A DNA stretch of 64,000 bases from Paraburkholderia hayleyella (GTDB taxonomy: Bacteria > Pseudomonadota > Gammaproteobacteria > Burkholderiales > Burkholderiaceae), in the NCBI RefSeq assembly GCF_009455685.1, contig NZ_QPES01000001.1, positions 2,356,001 through 2,420,000 of the forward strand. The letters run 5' to 3'. Below, piece by piece: positions 25,277 to 34,362 of the stretch. Positions within the stretch are counted from its first letter, which is position 1. Every line of letters starts with the position of its first letter. The position numbers and the translations under genes were made by a program. The notes beneath the pieces were generated by a model. That model had not been told where the DNA came from and ran no database searches. It worked only from the letters and a program-made list of their open reading frames with translations.

Positions 25277-26992
25277 ATGACTCGAATCATTACCCGCACC
25301 TGCTCCCCCGCCGATGCCGAAGCCCTCACGCGACATGGCCTGCATCCGGTCCTCGCGCGCCTCTATGCTGCGCGCGGGATCCGCATTCCCGCCGAGATCG
25401 AAACCGGGCTCGCCCGCCTCGTGCCTCCCGAGCAGCTCAAAGGCTGCGCCGACGCCGCCGCGCTGCTGGCGGACGCGATCGCCCAGAAGCGCCGCATGCT
25501 GGTCGTCGCCGATTACGATTGCGACGGCGCCACCGCCTGCGCGGTCGCGGTGCGTGGCCTGCGCATGTTCGGCGCCCAGGTGGACTATCTGGTGCCGAAC
25601 CGCTTCGAATACGGCTACGGCCTCACCCCCGAGATCGTCGCCCTCGCGGCGCAACGGCCAGGCGGCCCGCCCGAGCTGCTGATCACCGTGGATAACGGCA
25701 TCGCCAGCGTCGAAGGCGTGGCGGCGGCCAATGCGCTGGGTATCGATGTGCTGGTCACCGATCACCATCTGCCGGGCGAGACCCTGCCCGCCGCCCGCGC
25801 CATCGTCAACCCGAATCAGCCCGGCTGCCCGTTTCCCAGCAAATCCCTGGCGGGCGTGGGCGTGATGTTTTATGTGCTGCTCGCCTTGCGCGCCACGCTA
25901 CGCGAGCGCCAGGTTTTCAGCGAGGCCAGGCCCGAGCCGCGCCTCGATGGCCTGCTGGACCTGGTCGCGCTCGGAACGGTCGCGGATGTCGTCAAGCTCG
26001 ATAGCAATAACCGCGTGCTGGTCGCGCAAGGCCTGCAACGCATGCGCCGGGGCCGTCTGCAGCCTGGCATCGCCGCGCTCTTTCGCGCAGCCGGACGCGA
26101 AGCGCGCAGCGCCTGCGGCTTTGATCTCGGCTTCGCCCTCGGGCCGCGCCTGAATGCCGCGGGGCGGCTGTCGGACATGTCGCTGGGAATCGAATGCCTG
26201 ATTACCGACGACGTGGGCCGCGCCTGGGATCTGGCGCAGCAGCTCGACGCCATGAACCGCGAGCGGCGCGATATCGAAGCCGGCATGCAAAGCCAGGCGC
26301 TCGCCGAACTCAACGCGCTCGACCCGGCGCAGACGATGGCTACGGCCACGATCACGCTCTTTAATCCCACCTGGCACCAAGGTGTGATTGGTATCGTCGC
26401 GGGGCGTCTCAAGGAAAAATTCCATCGCCCGTCCTTCACCTTCGCGCTGGCCGACGATAGCGGCGCCACCGTTAAAGGTTCGGGCCGCTCCATCGCGGGT
26501 TTTCATCTCCGCGATGCGCTCGATCTGATCTCGAAACGCGAGCCTTTGCTGATTGGCAAATTCGGCGGCCATGCCATGGCGGCGGGCTTGACGCTGGCCA
26601 CGGCGGACCTCGCGCGCTTCACGGCGGCCTTCGAAGCCGTCGGCCGCGAGTGGCTCACGGCCGAGACGCTGGCGCGCACTATCGAGACCGACGGCACGCT
26701 CGAGGACGCCTACTTCACGCCGCAGTTCGTCGAGATGCTGGAGGAGCAGGTGTGGGGCCAGGGGTTTCCCGCGCCGGTGTTTTCGGGCGAATTCGAGGTG
26801 CTATCGCAGGCGCTGGTAAAAGAGCGGCATCTGAAACTGCAACTGGGACGCGCGCGCCAGCGCTTTAACGCGATCTGGTTCAATCACACCGAGCCCCTGC
26901 CGCAACACACGACGGTGGCATACCGGCTTTCCGCCGATAGCTGGAACGGCGTCGCCCGGGTGCAGTTGATCGTCGAACATGCGCTGGCCTGA
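25277..26992 (+). CDS. recJ: Single-stranded-DNA-specific exonuclease RecJ
   Basis: 5'-3' ssDNA exonuclease used in recombination and mismatch repair. The 571-residue product has the DHH-family motifs VADYDCDGATA (about 75-85), VTDHHLPGE, NPNQPGCPFP, and the DHHA1-type GRSIAGFHLRD and KFGGHAMAAG. The ATG at 25277 follows directly on the heptamer array, so there is no ordinary Shine-Dalgarno site. Translation may depend on readthrough from upstream or on a weakly structured leader. Confidence 0.95.
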   Translation: MTRIITRTCSPADAEALTRHGLHPVLARLYAARGIRIPAEIETGLARLVPPEQLKGCADAAALLADAIAQKRRMLVVADYDCDGATACAVAVRGLRMFGAQVDYLVPNRFEYGYGLTPEIVALAAQRPGGPPELLITVDNGIASVEGVAAANALGIDVLVTDHHLPGETLPAARAIVNPNQPGCPFPSKSLAGVGVMFYVLLALRATLRERQVFSEARPEPRLDGLLDLVALGTVADVVKLDSNNRVLVAQGLQRMRRGRLQPGIAALFRAAGREARSACGFDLGFALGPRLNAAGRLSDMSLGIECLITDDVGRAWDLAQQLDAMNRERRDIEAGMQSQALAELNALDPAQTMATATITLFNPTWHQGVIGIVAGRLKEKFHRPSFTFALADDSGATVKGSGRSIAGFHLRDALDLISKREPLLIGKFGGHAMAAGLTLATADLARFTAAFEAVGREWLTAETLARTIETDGTLEDAYFTPQFVEMLEEQVWGQGFPAPVFSGEFEVLSQALVKERHLKLQLGRARQRFNAIWFNHTEPLPQHTTVAYRLSADSWNGVARVQLIVEHALA

Positions 26993-27124
26993 AGCGAGCG
27001 CCCCTGGCACAGTCGCAGCAAGGCGGCCGCCAACGCCTTCGAAAAAGCGCTAAAAGCGCGGCAAAATTCGCCTGACAGTGGCCTTTGACACCGCATGGAG
27101 GTCCGGCGCGGAGCCCTGATCGGC

Positions 27125-27130
27125 TATAAT
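27125..27130 (+). promoter_or_regulatory. Likely -10 element of the prfB promoter
   Basis: A perfect TATAAT is centred about 40 bases upstream of the prfB ATG. No convincing -35 hexamer is found at 16-18 bases. Confidence 0.5.
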
Positions 27131-27168
27131 TTCGTCTTTTTACGACACGAAAAAGCGGAAAAAACGAC

Positions 27169-28273
27169 ATGGAAGCGGAACGTCTCAACGCGATCGAAGC
27201 CTCTTTGGCAGACCTGCGCCAGCGCGCCGGCGAGCTACGGGGGTATCTTTGACTACGACGCCAAGGCTGCGCGTCTGGAAGAAGTCAACAAGGAACTCGA
27301 AGATCCCACGGTCTGGAACGATTCCAAACATGCCCAGGCACTCGGCCGGGAAAAAAAACTGCTGGATGGGGTCGTCGGCACACTGACGGCACTCAATAAC
27401 GATCTGCGCGACGCGCGGGACCTGTTCGACATGGCCCGCGACGAAAACGACGAAGACACGCTCATCGCCTGCGAAACTGACGCCGCCGCGCTCGAAACCC
27501 GCATCGCCGACATGGAGTTCCGCCGGATGTTCTCGAACCCGGCCGATCCCAACAACGCGTTTCTCGATATCCAGGCAGGCGCGGGGGGCACCGAAGCGTG
27601 CGACTGGGCCGCCATGCTGCTGCGCCAGTACTTGCGCTACTGCGAGCGCAAGGGCTTCAAAACCGAAATTCTCGAAGAATCCGCGGGCGATGTCGCCGGG
27701 GTGAAAAACGCCACGATCAAGATCGAAGGCGAATACGCCTACGGTTTTTTACGCACCGAAACCGGGGTGCACCGGCTGGTGCGCAAATCGCCGTTCGATT
27801 CGTCGGGGGGGCGGCACACGTCGTTCTCATCGGTCTTCGTTTATCCCGAGATCGACGATTCGATCGAAGTCGATATCAACCCCGCCGATCTGCGCATTGA
27901 CACCTACCGCGCCTCGGGGGCGGGTGGCCAGCACATCAACAAAACCGATTCCGCCGTGCGGATCACGCACTTGCCCAGCGGTATCGTCGTGCAGTGCCAG
28001 AACGACCGCTCGCAGCACCGCAACCGCGCCGAAGCCATGGCCATGCTGAAATCGCGTCTCTACGAGGCCGAAATCCGCAAACGCCAGGCCGAGCAGGACA
28101 AGCTCGAATCGAGCAAAACGGATGTCGGCTGGGGGCATCAGATTCGCTCTTACGTGCTGGATAACAGCCGCATCAAGGATCTGCGCACCAACGTCGAAAT
28201 CAGCAATACCAAAGCCGTGCTGGATGGCGATCTGGATGATTTCATCAGCGCCAGCCTGAAACAGGGCATTTAA
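27169..28273 (+). CDS. prfB: Peptide chain release factor 2, with programmed +1 frameshift
   Basis: RF2 recognises UGA and UAA stop codons. The first 27 codons (ATG at 27169) end at an in-frame TGA (27250-27252). A slippery CTT TGA C, with a Shine-Dalgarno-like GGGGG just upstream, moves the ribosome +1 at 27251, giving a 367-residue product. This is the classical autoregulatory site: low RF2 favours the shift. The later domain has the SPF tripeptide for stop recognition and the GGQ motif (GAGGQHINKTD). It is followed by lysS, as in many proteobacteria. Confidence 0.96.
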
Positions 28274-28308
28274 GCTTCGGCCCGGTTGCGGCGAGCTTTC
28301 AGCCCAGA

Positions 28309-28339
28309 TTGAGCATTGAGTTTTGAGTATTGAGTTTTC
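28309..28339. repeat. Imperfect ATTGAG-type repeats between prfB and lysS
   Basis: Several copies of TTGAG(T/C)ATTGAG-like units lie in a short A/T-rich patch in the prfB-lysS gap. Confidence 0.5.
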
Positions 28340-28437
28340 CCGGCGCCGATGGCGTGGCCGCTGGCCACGCTGGTCACTTCGCCGGATTTTGTTTCTTTTA
28401 CCGCGCCGCTTTTGGCGCCCTGTGCAGACACCTCATC

Positions 28438-29964
28438 ATGAACCAACCCACCCAGACGCCTGCCGCCGCCGAGCTGGATGACAACTCGATCATCGCGGAG
28501 CGCCGCGACAAGCTGCGCGCGTTGCGCGAACAGGGTATCGCCTACCCGAACGATTTCCGCCCCACCCATCACGCCGCGGATCTGCAAGAGCACTACGCGG
28601 CAAGCGACAAGGAAGCGCTCGAAGCGCAAGCGCCTGCCGTCGCCCTCGCGGGCCGGATGATGCTCAAACGGGTCATGGGTAAAGCCAGTTTCGCCACGGT
28701 ACGTGACGGTTCGGGCCAGATCCAGTTTTTCATCACGCCCGCCGATGTGGGTGAGGCCACGTACGACGCCTTTAAAAAGTGGGATCTGGGCGATATCGTC
28801 GCCGCGCGCGGCGTGCTGTTTCGCACGAACAAGGGCGAGCTGTCGGTGCGCTGCACCGAGCTGCGCCTGCTGTCGAAAGCGCTGCGTCCGCTGCCGGATA
28901 AATTCCACGGGCTGGCCGACCAGGAAATGCGCTACCGCCAGCGCTATGTCGATCTGATCGTCACGCCGGAGACACGCAAAACCTTCGTCGCGCGCACCAG
29001 GGCTGTGTCGTCGATTCGCAAGTTCATGGCCGACGCCGATTTCATGGAAGTCGAAACGCCCATGCTGCACCCGATCCCCGGTGGCGCGGCAGCCAAACCG
29101 TTCGTCACGCACCATAACGCGCTGGACATGCAGATGTTCCTGCGCATCGCGCCTGAGCTTTATCTGAAACGCCTGGTGGTGGGCGGCTTCGAACGCGTCT
29201 TCGAGATCAACCGGAATTTCCGCAACGAGGGCGTATCGCCGCGGCACAATCCGGAATTCACGATGATGGAGTTCTACGCGGCGTACACCGACTACACGTG
29301 GCTCATGGATTTCACCGAGCAATTGATTCGCCAGGCCGCCATCGATGCCCTGGGCACGGCTAGCATCACCTATCAGGGCCGCGAGCTGGACTTCGCCAAA
29401 CCGTTTCACCGGCTGACGATCACCCAGGCGATCCAGAAGTACGCACCGCACTACACCGCTGCGCAACTCGCCGACAGCGCGTTCCTGCGCACGGAGCTGA
29501 AGAAATTCGGCGTCGATGCCAGCCAGCCGCAGTTTTTGAATGCAGGCGCCGGAGCACTGCAACTGGCGCTCTTCGAAGAAACCGCCGAAGCCCAGCTATG
29601 GGAGCCGACCTTCATCATCGACTACCCGGTCGAAGTTTCCCCGCTGGCGCGTGCATCGGATACGGTGGAAGGCATTACCGAGCGCTTCGAACTGTTCATC
29701 ACCGGACGCGAGATCGCCAATGGTTTTTCTGAACTGAACGACCCGGAAGACCAGGCCGCGCGCTTTAAAAAGCAGGTCGACCAGAAAGACGCCGGCGACG
29801 AGGAAGCGATGTACTACGACACCGATTACATCCGTGCGCTCGAATACGGCATGCCGCCAGCAGGCGGCTGCGGCATTGGCATCGACCGGCTGGTGATGCT
29901 GCTGACCGACAGCCCGAGCATCCGCGACGTCATCCTGTTTCCGCATCTGCGGCGCGAGGACTGA
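28438..29964 (+). CDS. lysS: Lysyl-tRNA synthetase (class II)
   Basis: 508-residue class II synthetase. It has an N-terminal OB-fold anticodon domain (LAGRMMLKRVMGKASF to VRCTELRLL) and a catalytic domain with motif 1 (FMEVETPMLHPIPGGA), motif 2 (FRNEGVSPRHNPEFTMMEFY) and motif 3 (GIGIDRLVML). The ATG at 28438 (MNQPTQTPAA) is chosen over the longer ORF start. It is downstream of prfB on the same strand and converges with iscX. Confidence 0.97.
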   Translation: MNQPTQTPAAAELDDNSIIAERRDKLRALREQGIAYPNDFRPTHHAADLQEHYAASDKEALEAQAPAVALAGRMMLKRVMGKASFATVRDGSGQIQFFITPADVGEATYDAFKKWDLGDIVAARGVLFRTNKGELSVRCTELRLLSKALRPLPDKFHGLADQEMRYRQRYVDLIVTPETRKTFVARTRAVSSIRKFMADADFMEVETPMLHPIPGGAAAKPFVTHHNALDMQMFLRIAPELYLKRLVVGGFERVFEINRNFRNEGVSPRHNPEFTMMEFYAAYTDYTWLMDFTEQLIRQAAIDALGTASITYQGRELDFAKPFHRLTITQAIQKYAPHYTAAQLADSAFLRTELKKFGVDASQPQFLNAGAGALQLALFEETAEAQLWEPTFIIDYPVEVSPLARASDTVEGITERFELFITGREIANGFSELNDPEDQAARFKKQVDQKDAGDEEAMYYDTDYIRALEYGMPPAGGCGIGIDRLVMLLTDSPSIRDVILFPHLRRED

Positions 29965-30114
29965 GATAAACCGGTCAACCGGCCATCAAGTTCGACATCG
30001 CGGAGAGCTCCGGCAGCGATACCGCGCGGTATGGTTTGGCCGGACCACGAGGACGCGAGCACGGTCATACCCATGCTCAACCTCCTCATCCGCGCGCTAC
30101 AGGTCTGGGGAAGC

Positions 30115-30134
30115 AAAAAGCCGCATTGAAGCGG
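30115..30134 (-). terminator. Terminator of the isc operon
   Basis: On the minus strand, GCCGC and GCGGC arms around a 6-base loop are followed by TTTTTG, about 15 bases after the iscX stop. Confidence 0.65.
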
Positions 30135-30149
30135 CCATCAAAAACGGAC

Positions 30150-30347
30150 TCAATAATCCGAGTCCTCGATCCACGCGGTCTGAATCGCCTCCAGAATTTT
30201 CTCGCTAGAACGGTTCGGATCGTCATCGAACCCTTCCAGCTCCATCACCCAGCGATGCAGATCCGTAAAACGCACCTGCTGCGGATCAATCTCCGGATGC
30301 TTGTCCGTTAACGCCATCGCAATGTCCTGCGTATCGGTCCACTTCAT
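30150..30347 (-). CDS. iscX: Fe-S cluster assembly protein IscX
   Basis: 65-residue acidic protein (MKWTDTQDIAMAL...) that binds IscS and tunes iron-sulfur cluster assembly, possibly as an iron-sensing adaptor. It has the family's D-x-x-x-VRFTDLHRWV core and the acidic DPNRSSEKILEAIQ helix. It is the last gene of the isc operon, 39 bases after fdx. Confidence 0.93.
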   Translation of the reverse strand: MKWTDTQDIAMALTDKHPEIDPQQVRFTDLHRWVMELEGFDDDPNRSSEKILEAIQTAWIEDSDY

Positions 30348-30386
30348 GGCTGATCGCTCCTGTCCGTGATTGAATAATTGAGTGAT

Positions 30387-30728
30387 TTAGTGATTTTCTT
30401 TCGCGTGGTTGATCGAGTAACGCGGAATCTCGACCACCAGATCCGCATCGGCCGGCACGAGCGCCTGGCATGACAGACGGGATTCAGGTTCGAGCCCCCA
30501 CGCCCGGTCGAGCAAATCGTCTTCGCTTTCGTCGGATGGCGCAAGTGTATCGAAGCCTTCGCGCACAATCACGTGGCATGTCGTGCAGGCGCACGATTTC
30601 TCACAGGCATGTTCGATCTCGATGCCGTGCTCAAGCAGGTTGTCACAGATGCTCTTGCCTGGCACGGCGTCAATCACCGTGCCTTCGGGACACAGTTCGA
30701 CGTGAGGCAGCACAATGATTTGAGGCAT
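30387..30728 (-). CDS. fdx: ISC-type [2Fe-2S] ferredoxin
   Basis: 113-residue adrenodoxin-type ferredoxin that supplies electrons to the ISC machinery. The cluster ligands lie in CEKSCACTTC plus a later Cys in SRLSCQAL, the usual Cys spacing for this class. It sits between hscA and iscX. Confidence 0.95.
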   Translation of the reverse strand: MPQIIVLPHVELCPEGTVIDAVPGKSICDNLLEHGIEIEHACEKSCACTTCHVIVREGFDTLAPSDESEDDLLDRAWGLEPESRLSCQALVPADADLVVEIPRYSINHAKENH

Positions 30729-30814
30729 ACAAAGTCCGTGTTTTCGTGAAGTGCGGCAGGTGCCGCGTGGTTTTTTAAAGCGCGCGTCCCGCCTGGCCGG
30801 CAGGCATCCCCGCT

Positions 30815-32692
30815 TTAGAGATCGTCGAGCCGGCGCCCCGCCAGTGCACGGCGAATGCCCTTGTTCATGCGGCGCGCAGCGAATTCGTCCGTGCCTTCGG
30901 CCAGTGCATGCGTCGCGGCTTCAAGCGCTTCGACTGCGACATCCTTGCTTTGCAGCCGTGCACGCAACGCCGCAAGCAGCGCATCCAGCGCCGTGCGCTC
31001 CGCCGTGTCGAGCAACTCGCTGTCAGCGCTCAGCGCGGCATCCGTCGCTTCGACGAGGCGCTGCGCTTCCACCTGGGCTTCGCGCAACGCACGGGCACGC
31101 ATATCGACATCCGCTGTTTTGAAGCTGTCTTCGAGCATCTTTGCAATCTCGTCGTCGGCGAGACCATACGACGGTTTGACCACGACCGAGGCCTCCACGC
31201 CCGATTGCTGCTCACGGGCAAACACGGACAACAAGCCGTCGGCATCGACCTGATAAGTGACGCGAATCCGGGCAGCGCCCGCCGTCATCGGCGGAATGCC
31301 GCGCAGCTCAAAACGTGCCAGCGAACGGCAATCGGACACCAGTTCACGCTCGCCCTGCACCACGTGAATCGCCATCGCCGTCTGGCCGTCCTTGAACGTC
31401 GTGAAGTCTTGTGCACGCGCAGCCGGAATGGTCGAGTTGCGCGGAATGATTTTCTCGCTCAAGCCCCCCATCGTCTCCACGCCCAGCGACAGCGGAATCA
31501 CGTCGAGCAGCAGCCAGTCATCGCCCTCGCCCTGGCGGTTGCCCGCCAGCAGGTCGGCCTGGATCGCCGCGCCTAGCGCCACCACCTGATCAGGATCGAG
31601 ATTGGTCAGCGGCGGCTGGCCAAAAAACGCTTCGACCGCGCGGCGGATCACCGGCATGCGCGTCGCGCCGCCCACCAGCACTACGCCGTTGATCCCGGCC
31701 GGGGTCACGCCCGCATCACGCAACGCTTTTTTAGTCGGCCCTAGCGTGCGTTGCACCAGCGTCTGCGTCAGTGTCTCGAAGGTCGCGGCGTTGATGAGTT
31801 GATCGAGCGTTGTGCCGCTCGATAGCGTCACGGTCAAGCGCGTCTCGGGGGCACTGGACAACGCCTCCTTGGCTACCCGCACACTGTCGAGCAGCAAACG
31901 GACATCGCCTGGCGTCAGTTGCTGCGGTGCCAGCCCGGCCAGGGCGATGACGTGACGGTAGAGCGCATGATCGAAATCGTCTCCGCCCAGCGCGGAATCG
32001 CCACCTGCTGCGAGCACTTCAAATACGCCGCGCGTCAGCCGCAAAATCGACAGGTCGAATGTGCCGCCCCCCAGGTCATAGACGGCATACAGGCCTTCAG
32101 CGCCATTGTCGAGACCATAGGCGATGGCGGCCGCGGTCGGCTCGTTGAGCAAGCGCAAGACGTTGAGCCCGGCGAGGCGCGCCGCATCCTTGGTGGCCTG
32201 GCGCTGCGCTTCATCGAAATACGCGGGAACGGTAATCACTGCGCCCACCAGTTCATCGCCGAGCGTGTCTTCCGCGCGCTGGCGCAACGTGGCAAGAATT
32301 TCGGCGGAAACCTCAACGGGACTCTTCACCCCGTCGATGGTCTGGATCTGCACCATGCCTGGCGCATCGAGAAAATCATAAGGTGCGTTTTCCGCGCCTT
32401 CGACCTCGTGTTTGCCGCGTCCCATGAAGCGTTTGACCGAAACGATCGTATTGCGGGGATCGCTGGCGGCTTGCGCTTTTGCCTCGCGGCCAATGTTGCG
32501 GCGGCCGTTTTCAAGGTAGCGCACGACCGAGGGCAGCAGCACATGGCCCTCCTCATCGGGCAGCACATCGGGCACGCCATTGCGCAGAGCGGCGACCAGC
32601 GAGTTCGTCGTGCCAAGATCAATGCCGACCGCGAGACGCCGCTGATGGGGCGCCGGCGCCATGCCCGGCTCGGAAATTTGCAATAAGGCCAT
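30815..32692 (-). CDS. hscA: Fe-S assembly chaperone HscA (Hsp70 family)
   Basis: 625-residue specialised Hsp70 that helps release clusters from IscU. The ATPase domain has GIDLGTTNSLVA, the phosphate motif YDLGGGTFDLSIL and VVLVGGATRMP. The substrate-binding and lid domains follow, with a C-terminus rich in Ala and Glu. It works with HscB and recognises the LPPVK motif found in IscU of this operon. It lies 129 bases after hscB. Confidence 0.96.
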   Translation of the reverse strand: MALLQISEPGMAPAPHQRRLAVGIDLGTTNSLVAALRNGVPDVLPDEEGHVLLPSVVRYLENGRRNIGREAKAQAASDPRNTIVSVKRFMGRGKHEVEGAENAPYDFLDAPGMVQIQTIDGVKSPVEVSAEILATLRQRAEDTLGDELVGAVITVPAYFDEAQRQATKDAARLAGLNVLRLLNEPTAAAIAYGLDNGAEGLYAVYDLGGGTFDLSILRLTRGVFEVLAAGGDSALGGDDFDHALYRHVIALAGLAPQQLTPGDVRLLLDSVRVAKEALSSAPETRLTVTLSSGTTLDQLINAATFETLTQTLVQRTLGPTKKALRDAGVTPAGINGVVLVGGATRMPVIRRAVEAFFGQPPLTNLDPDQVVALGAAIQADLLAGNRQGEGDDWLLLDVIPLSLGVETMGGLSEKIIPRNSTIPAARAQDFTTFKDGQTAMAIHVVQGERELVSDCRSLARFELRGIPPMTAGAARIRVTYQVDADGLLSVFAREQQSGVEASVVVKPSYGLADDEIAKMLEDSFKTADVDMRARALREAQVEAQRLVEATDAALSADSELLDTAERTALDALLAALRARLQSKDVAVEALEAATHALAEGTDEFAARRMNKGIRRALAGRRLDDL

Positions 32693-32821
32693 CTGAATTT
32701 ATCTCTTGAGACTGTACAGCCCAGCGGCTGAATGACGTGATGTGCGCGGTAACAAATGGGAGTTCGGTCAAGATCTGCTATTCATGCCTGCTACAGCTCA
32801 AGCTAGCGCGCCGCGGCGCGT

Positions 32822-33349
32822 TCAAGCATCGAGCTGTCCGATTTGCGTGGTGATTTCAGCCGCCACGCGCTCGATGAACATCAATTGCCTCACGGCCTCG
32901 GCGGCTGCCTGATCGGCACCGCTATCGAGCAAGGCGGCCAGTTTGGCGAAACGCAAACGCTCCTCGTCGCGCAACTCGGCTAACAGGGCCTCCAGCGAGC
33001 CGATGTTTTTCGCTGCAGCGGCGTCTTCAATGCTCTCGCGCCATTCGATCTGTTGCAGCAAAAAGGCATGCTCCATCGCGGTGTTGTTCTCCGCGCCCAC
33101 CTCGACGTGCCGTAGCGCCAGCAGATAGGCCGCGCGCTTCAACGGATCGCGCAACGTCTGGTAGGCCTCGTTGGCGCGGGTCGCCCATTGCATGGCGACG
33201 CGCTTTTGCGCTTCACCCGCTGCGGCAAAACGGTCGGGATGAACCTGGGCTTGCACCGTGCGGTACGCATGATCGAGCGTCGATGTATCGAGCGCAAACT
33301 GCACCGGCAAAGCGAAAAGATCGAAGTGGCTGTCGTTAAGCGAGGCCAT
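32822..33349 (-). CDS. hscB: Co-chaperone HscB (J-domain protein)
   Basis: 175-residue J-protein that carries IscU to HscA. The J-domain HPD tripeptide is in QVHPDRFAAAG (about 37-40), and the C-terminal three-helix IscU-binding domain is rich in Ala, Glu and Leu. Position in the isc operon agrees. Confidence 0.94.
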   Translation of the reverse strand: MASLNDSHFDLFALPVQFALDTSTLDHAYRTVQAQVHPDRFAAAGEAQKRVAMQWATRANEAYQTLRDPLKRAAYLLALRHVEVGAENNTAMEHAFLLQQIEWRESIEDAAAAKNIGSLEALLAELRDEERLRFAKLAALLDSGADQAAAEAVRQLMFIERVAAEITTQIGQLDA

Positions 33350-33387
33350 CAGTTAAGCCTGTTCCATGAAAAAGAAGCCTGGTAAAT

Positions 33388-33434
33388 GCACAGTTGAGGC
33401 ACAGTTGAGGCACAGCGGCGCAGCGGCGCAGCGG
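33388..33434. repeat. Compound tandem repeat (GCACAGTTGAG x2, then GCGGCGCA-type units)
   Basis: An 11-bp unit twice, followed by three short G/C units, in the gap between iscA and hscB. Confidence 0.75.
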
Positions 33435-33505
33435 CACATAGGCCATGGATGCGATGGAATGAAAAAGGCGGCCCGCGCCGCCTTCCTCTTTGCGTGATGC
33501 CACAC

Positions 33506-33829
33506 TCACACCCGGAACGACTCGCCGCAACCGCATTTGTCTTTCTCGTTGGGATTGTTAAAACGAAAACCCTCGTTCAATCCCTCACGGGCAAAATCGA
33601 GTTCAGTGCCGTCGATATAAGCAAGGCTTTTCGGATCGACGATGATCTTCACGCCATGGCATTCGAAGACCGCATCTTCAGGCGCCAGTTCGTCCACATA
33701 TTCGAGCTTGTACGCCAGACCCGAGCAGCCCGTGGTGCGCACGCCGAGCCGCAGCCCGACACCCTTGCCACGGCGCGCGAGGTACTTCTGGACATGTTGT
33801 GCTGCCTTCTCGGTCACCGTAATAGCCAT
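33506..33829 (-). CDS. iscA: Fe-S cluster carrier/scaffold IscA
   Basis: 107-residue A-type carrier. The three conserved cysteines are C35 (TTGCSG) and the C-terminal pair CGCGESF. It delivers clusters, mainly [4Fe-4S], to target enzymes. It follows iscU by 59 bases. Confidence 0.95.
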   Translation of the reverse strand: MAITVTEKAAQHVQKYLARRGKGVGLRLGVRTTGCSGLAYKLEYVDELAPEDAVFECHGVKIIVDPKSLAYIDGTELDFAREGLNEGFRFNNPNEKDKCGCGESFRV

Positions 33830-33888
33830 ATCTCTCTCTTCGTACTGAACGCATCTGAACGCATTGCCAACCTTGACAAACCGCGCGC

Positions 33889-34302
33889 TCAGGCAGCTTG
33901 CACTTCACCTGGCTGAGCCGCTGCGCCATGACGCTGCCGGTAATCTGCCACGGCGGCCTTGATCGCGTCCTCGGCCAAAATCGAGCAATGGATTTTTACC
34001 GGCGGCAGCGCCAGCTCTTCGGCGATCTGCGTGTTTTTGATCGACATGGCTTCATCGAGTGTTTTGCCTTTCACCCACTCGGTAACCAGTGAGCTCGATG
34101 CAATCGCCGAGCCGCAACCGTAGGTTTTAAACTTGGCATCTTCGATGATGCCATTTTCGCCCACGCGAATTTGCAGCTTCATGACGTCGCCGCACGCCGG
34201 TGCGCCGACCATCCCCGTCCCAACCGCATCGTCGTCCTTGGCGAACGAGCCGACGTTACGCGGGTTTTCGTAATGATCCAGAACCTTGTCGCTATAAGCC
34301 AT
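33889..34302 (-). CDS. iscU: Fe-S cluster scaffold IscU
   Basis: 137-residue scaffold on which [2Fe-2S] clusters are built with sulfur from IscS. The three ligand cysteines lie in GAPACGDVM, KTYGCGSAI and VKIHCSIL; the second is followed by the Asp/Ser pocket, and the HscA recognition motif LPPVK precedes the third. Confidence 0.96.
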   Translation of the reverse strand: MAYSDKVLDHYENPRNVGSFAKDDDAVGTGMVGAPACGDVMKLQIRVGENGIIEDAKFKTYGCGSAIASSSLVTEWVKGKTLDEAMSIKNTQIAEELALPPVKIHCSILAEDAIKAAVADYRQRHGAAAQPGEVQAA

Positions 34303-34362
34303 GATGAAACTCCCTGATTCGATTCAACTGCATGCGATAACAAGCGTCCAGCGGAAAGCGCG

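Noticed and set aside
24707..25768. 353-codon minus-strand frame reading through the heptamer array
   Set aside because: A 7-bp repeat is open in all three frames when it has no stop. The rest is antisense to the rpfE-like gene and recJ.
27095..27250. Reading prfB as an uninterrupted frame from 27095
   Set aside because: The upstream part lies over the promoter; the ATG at 27169, in-frame TGA and slippery CTT TGA C show the standard programmed frameshift.
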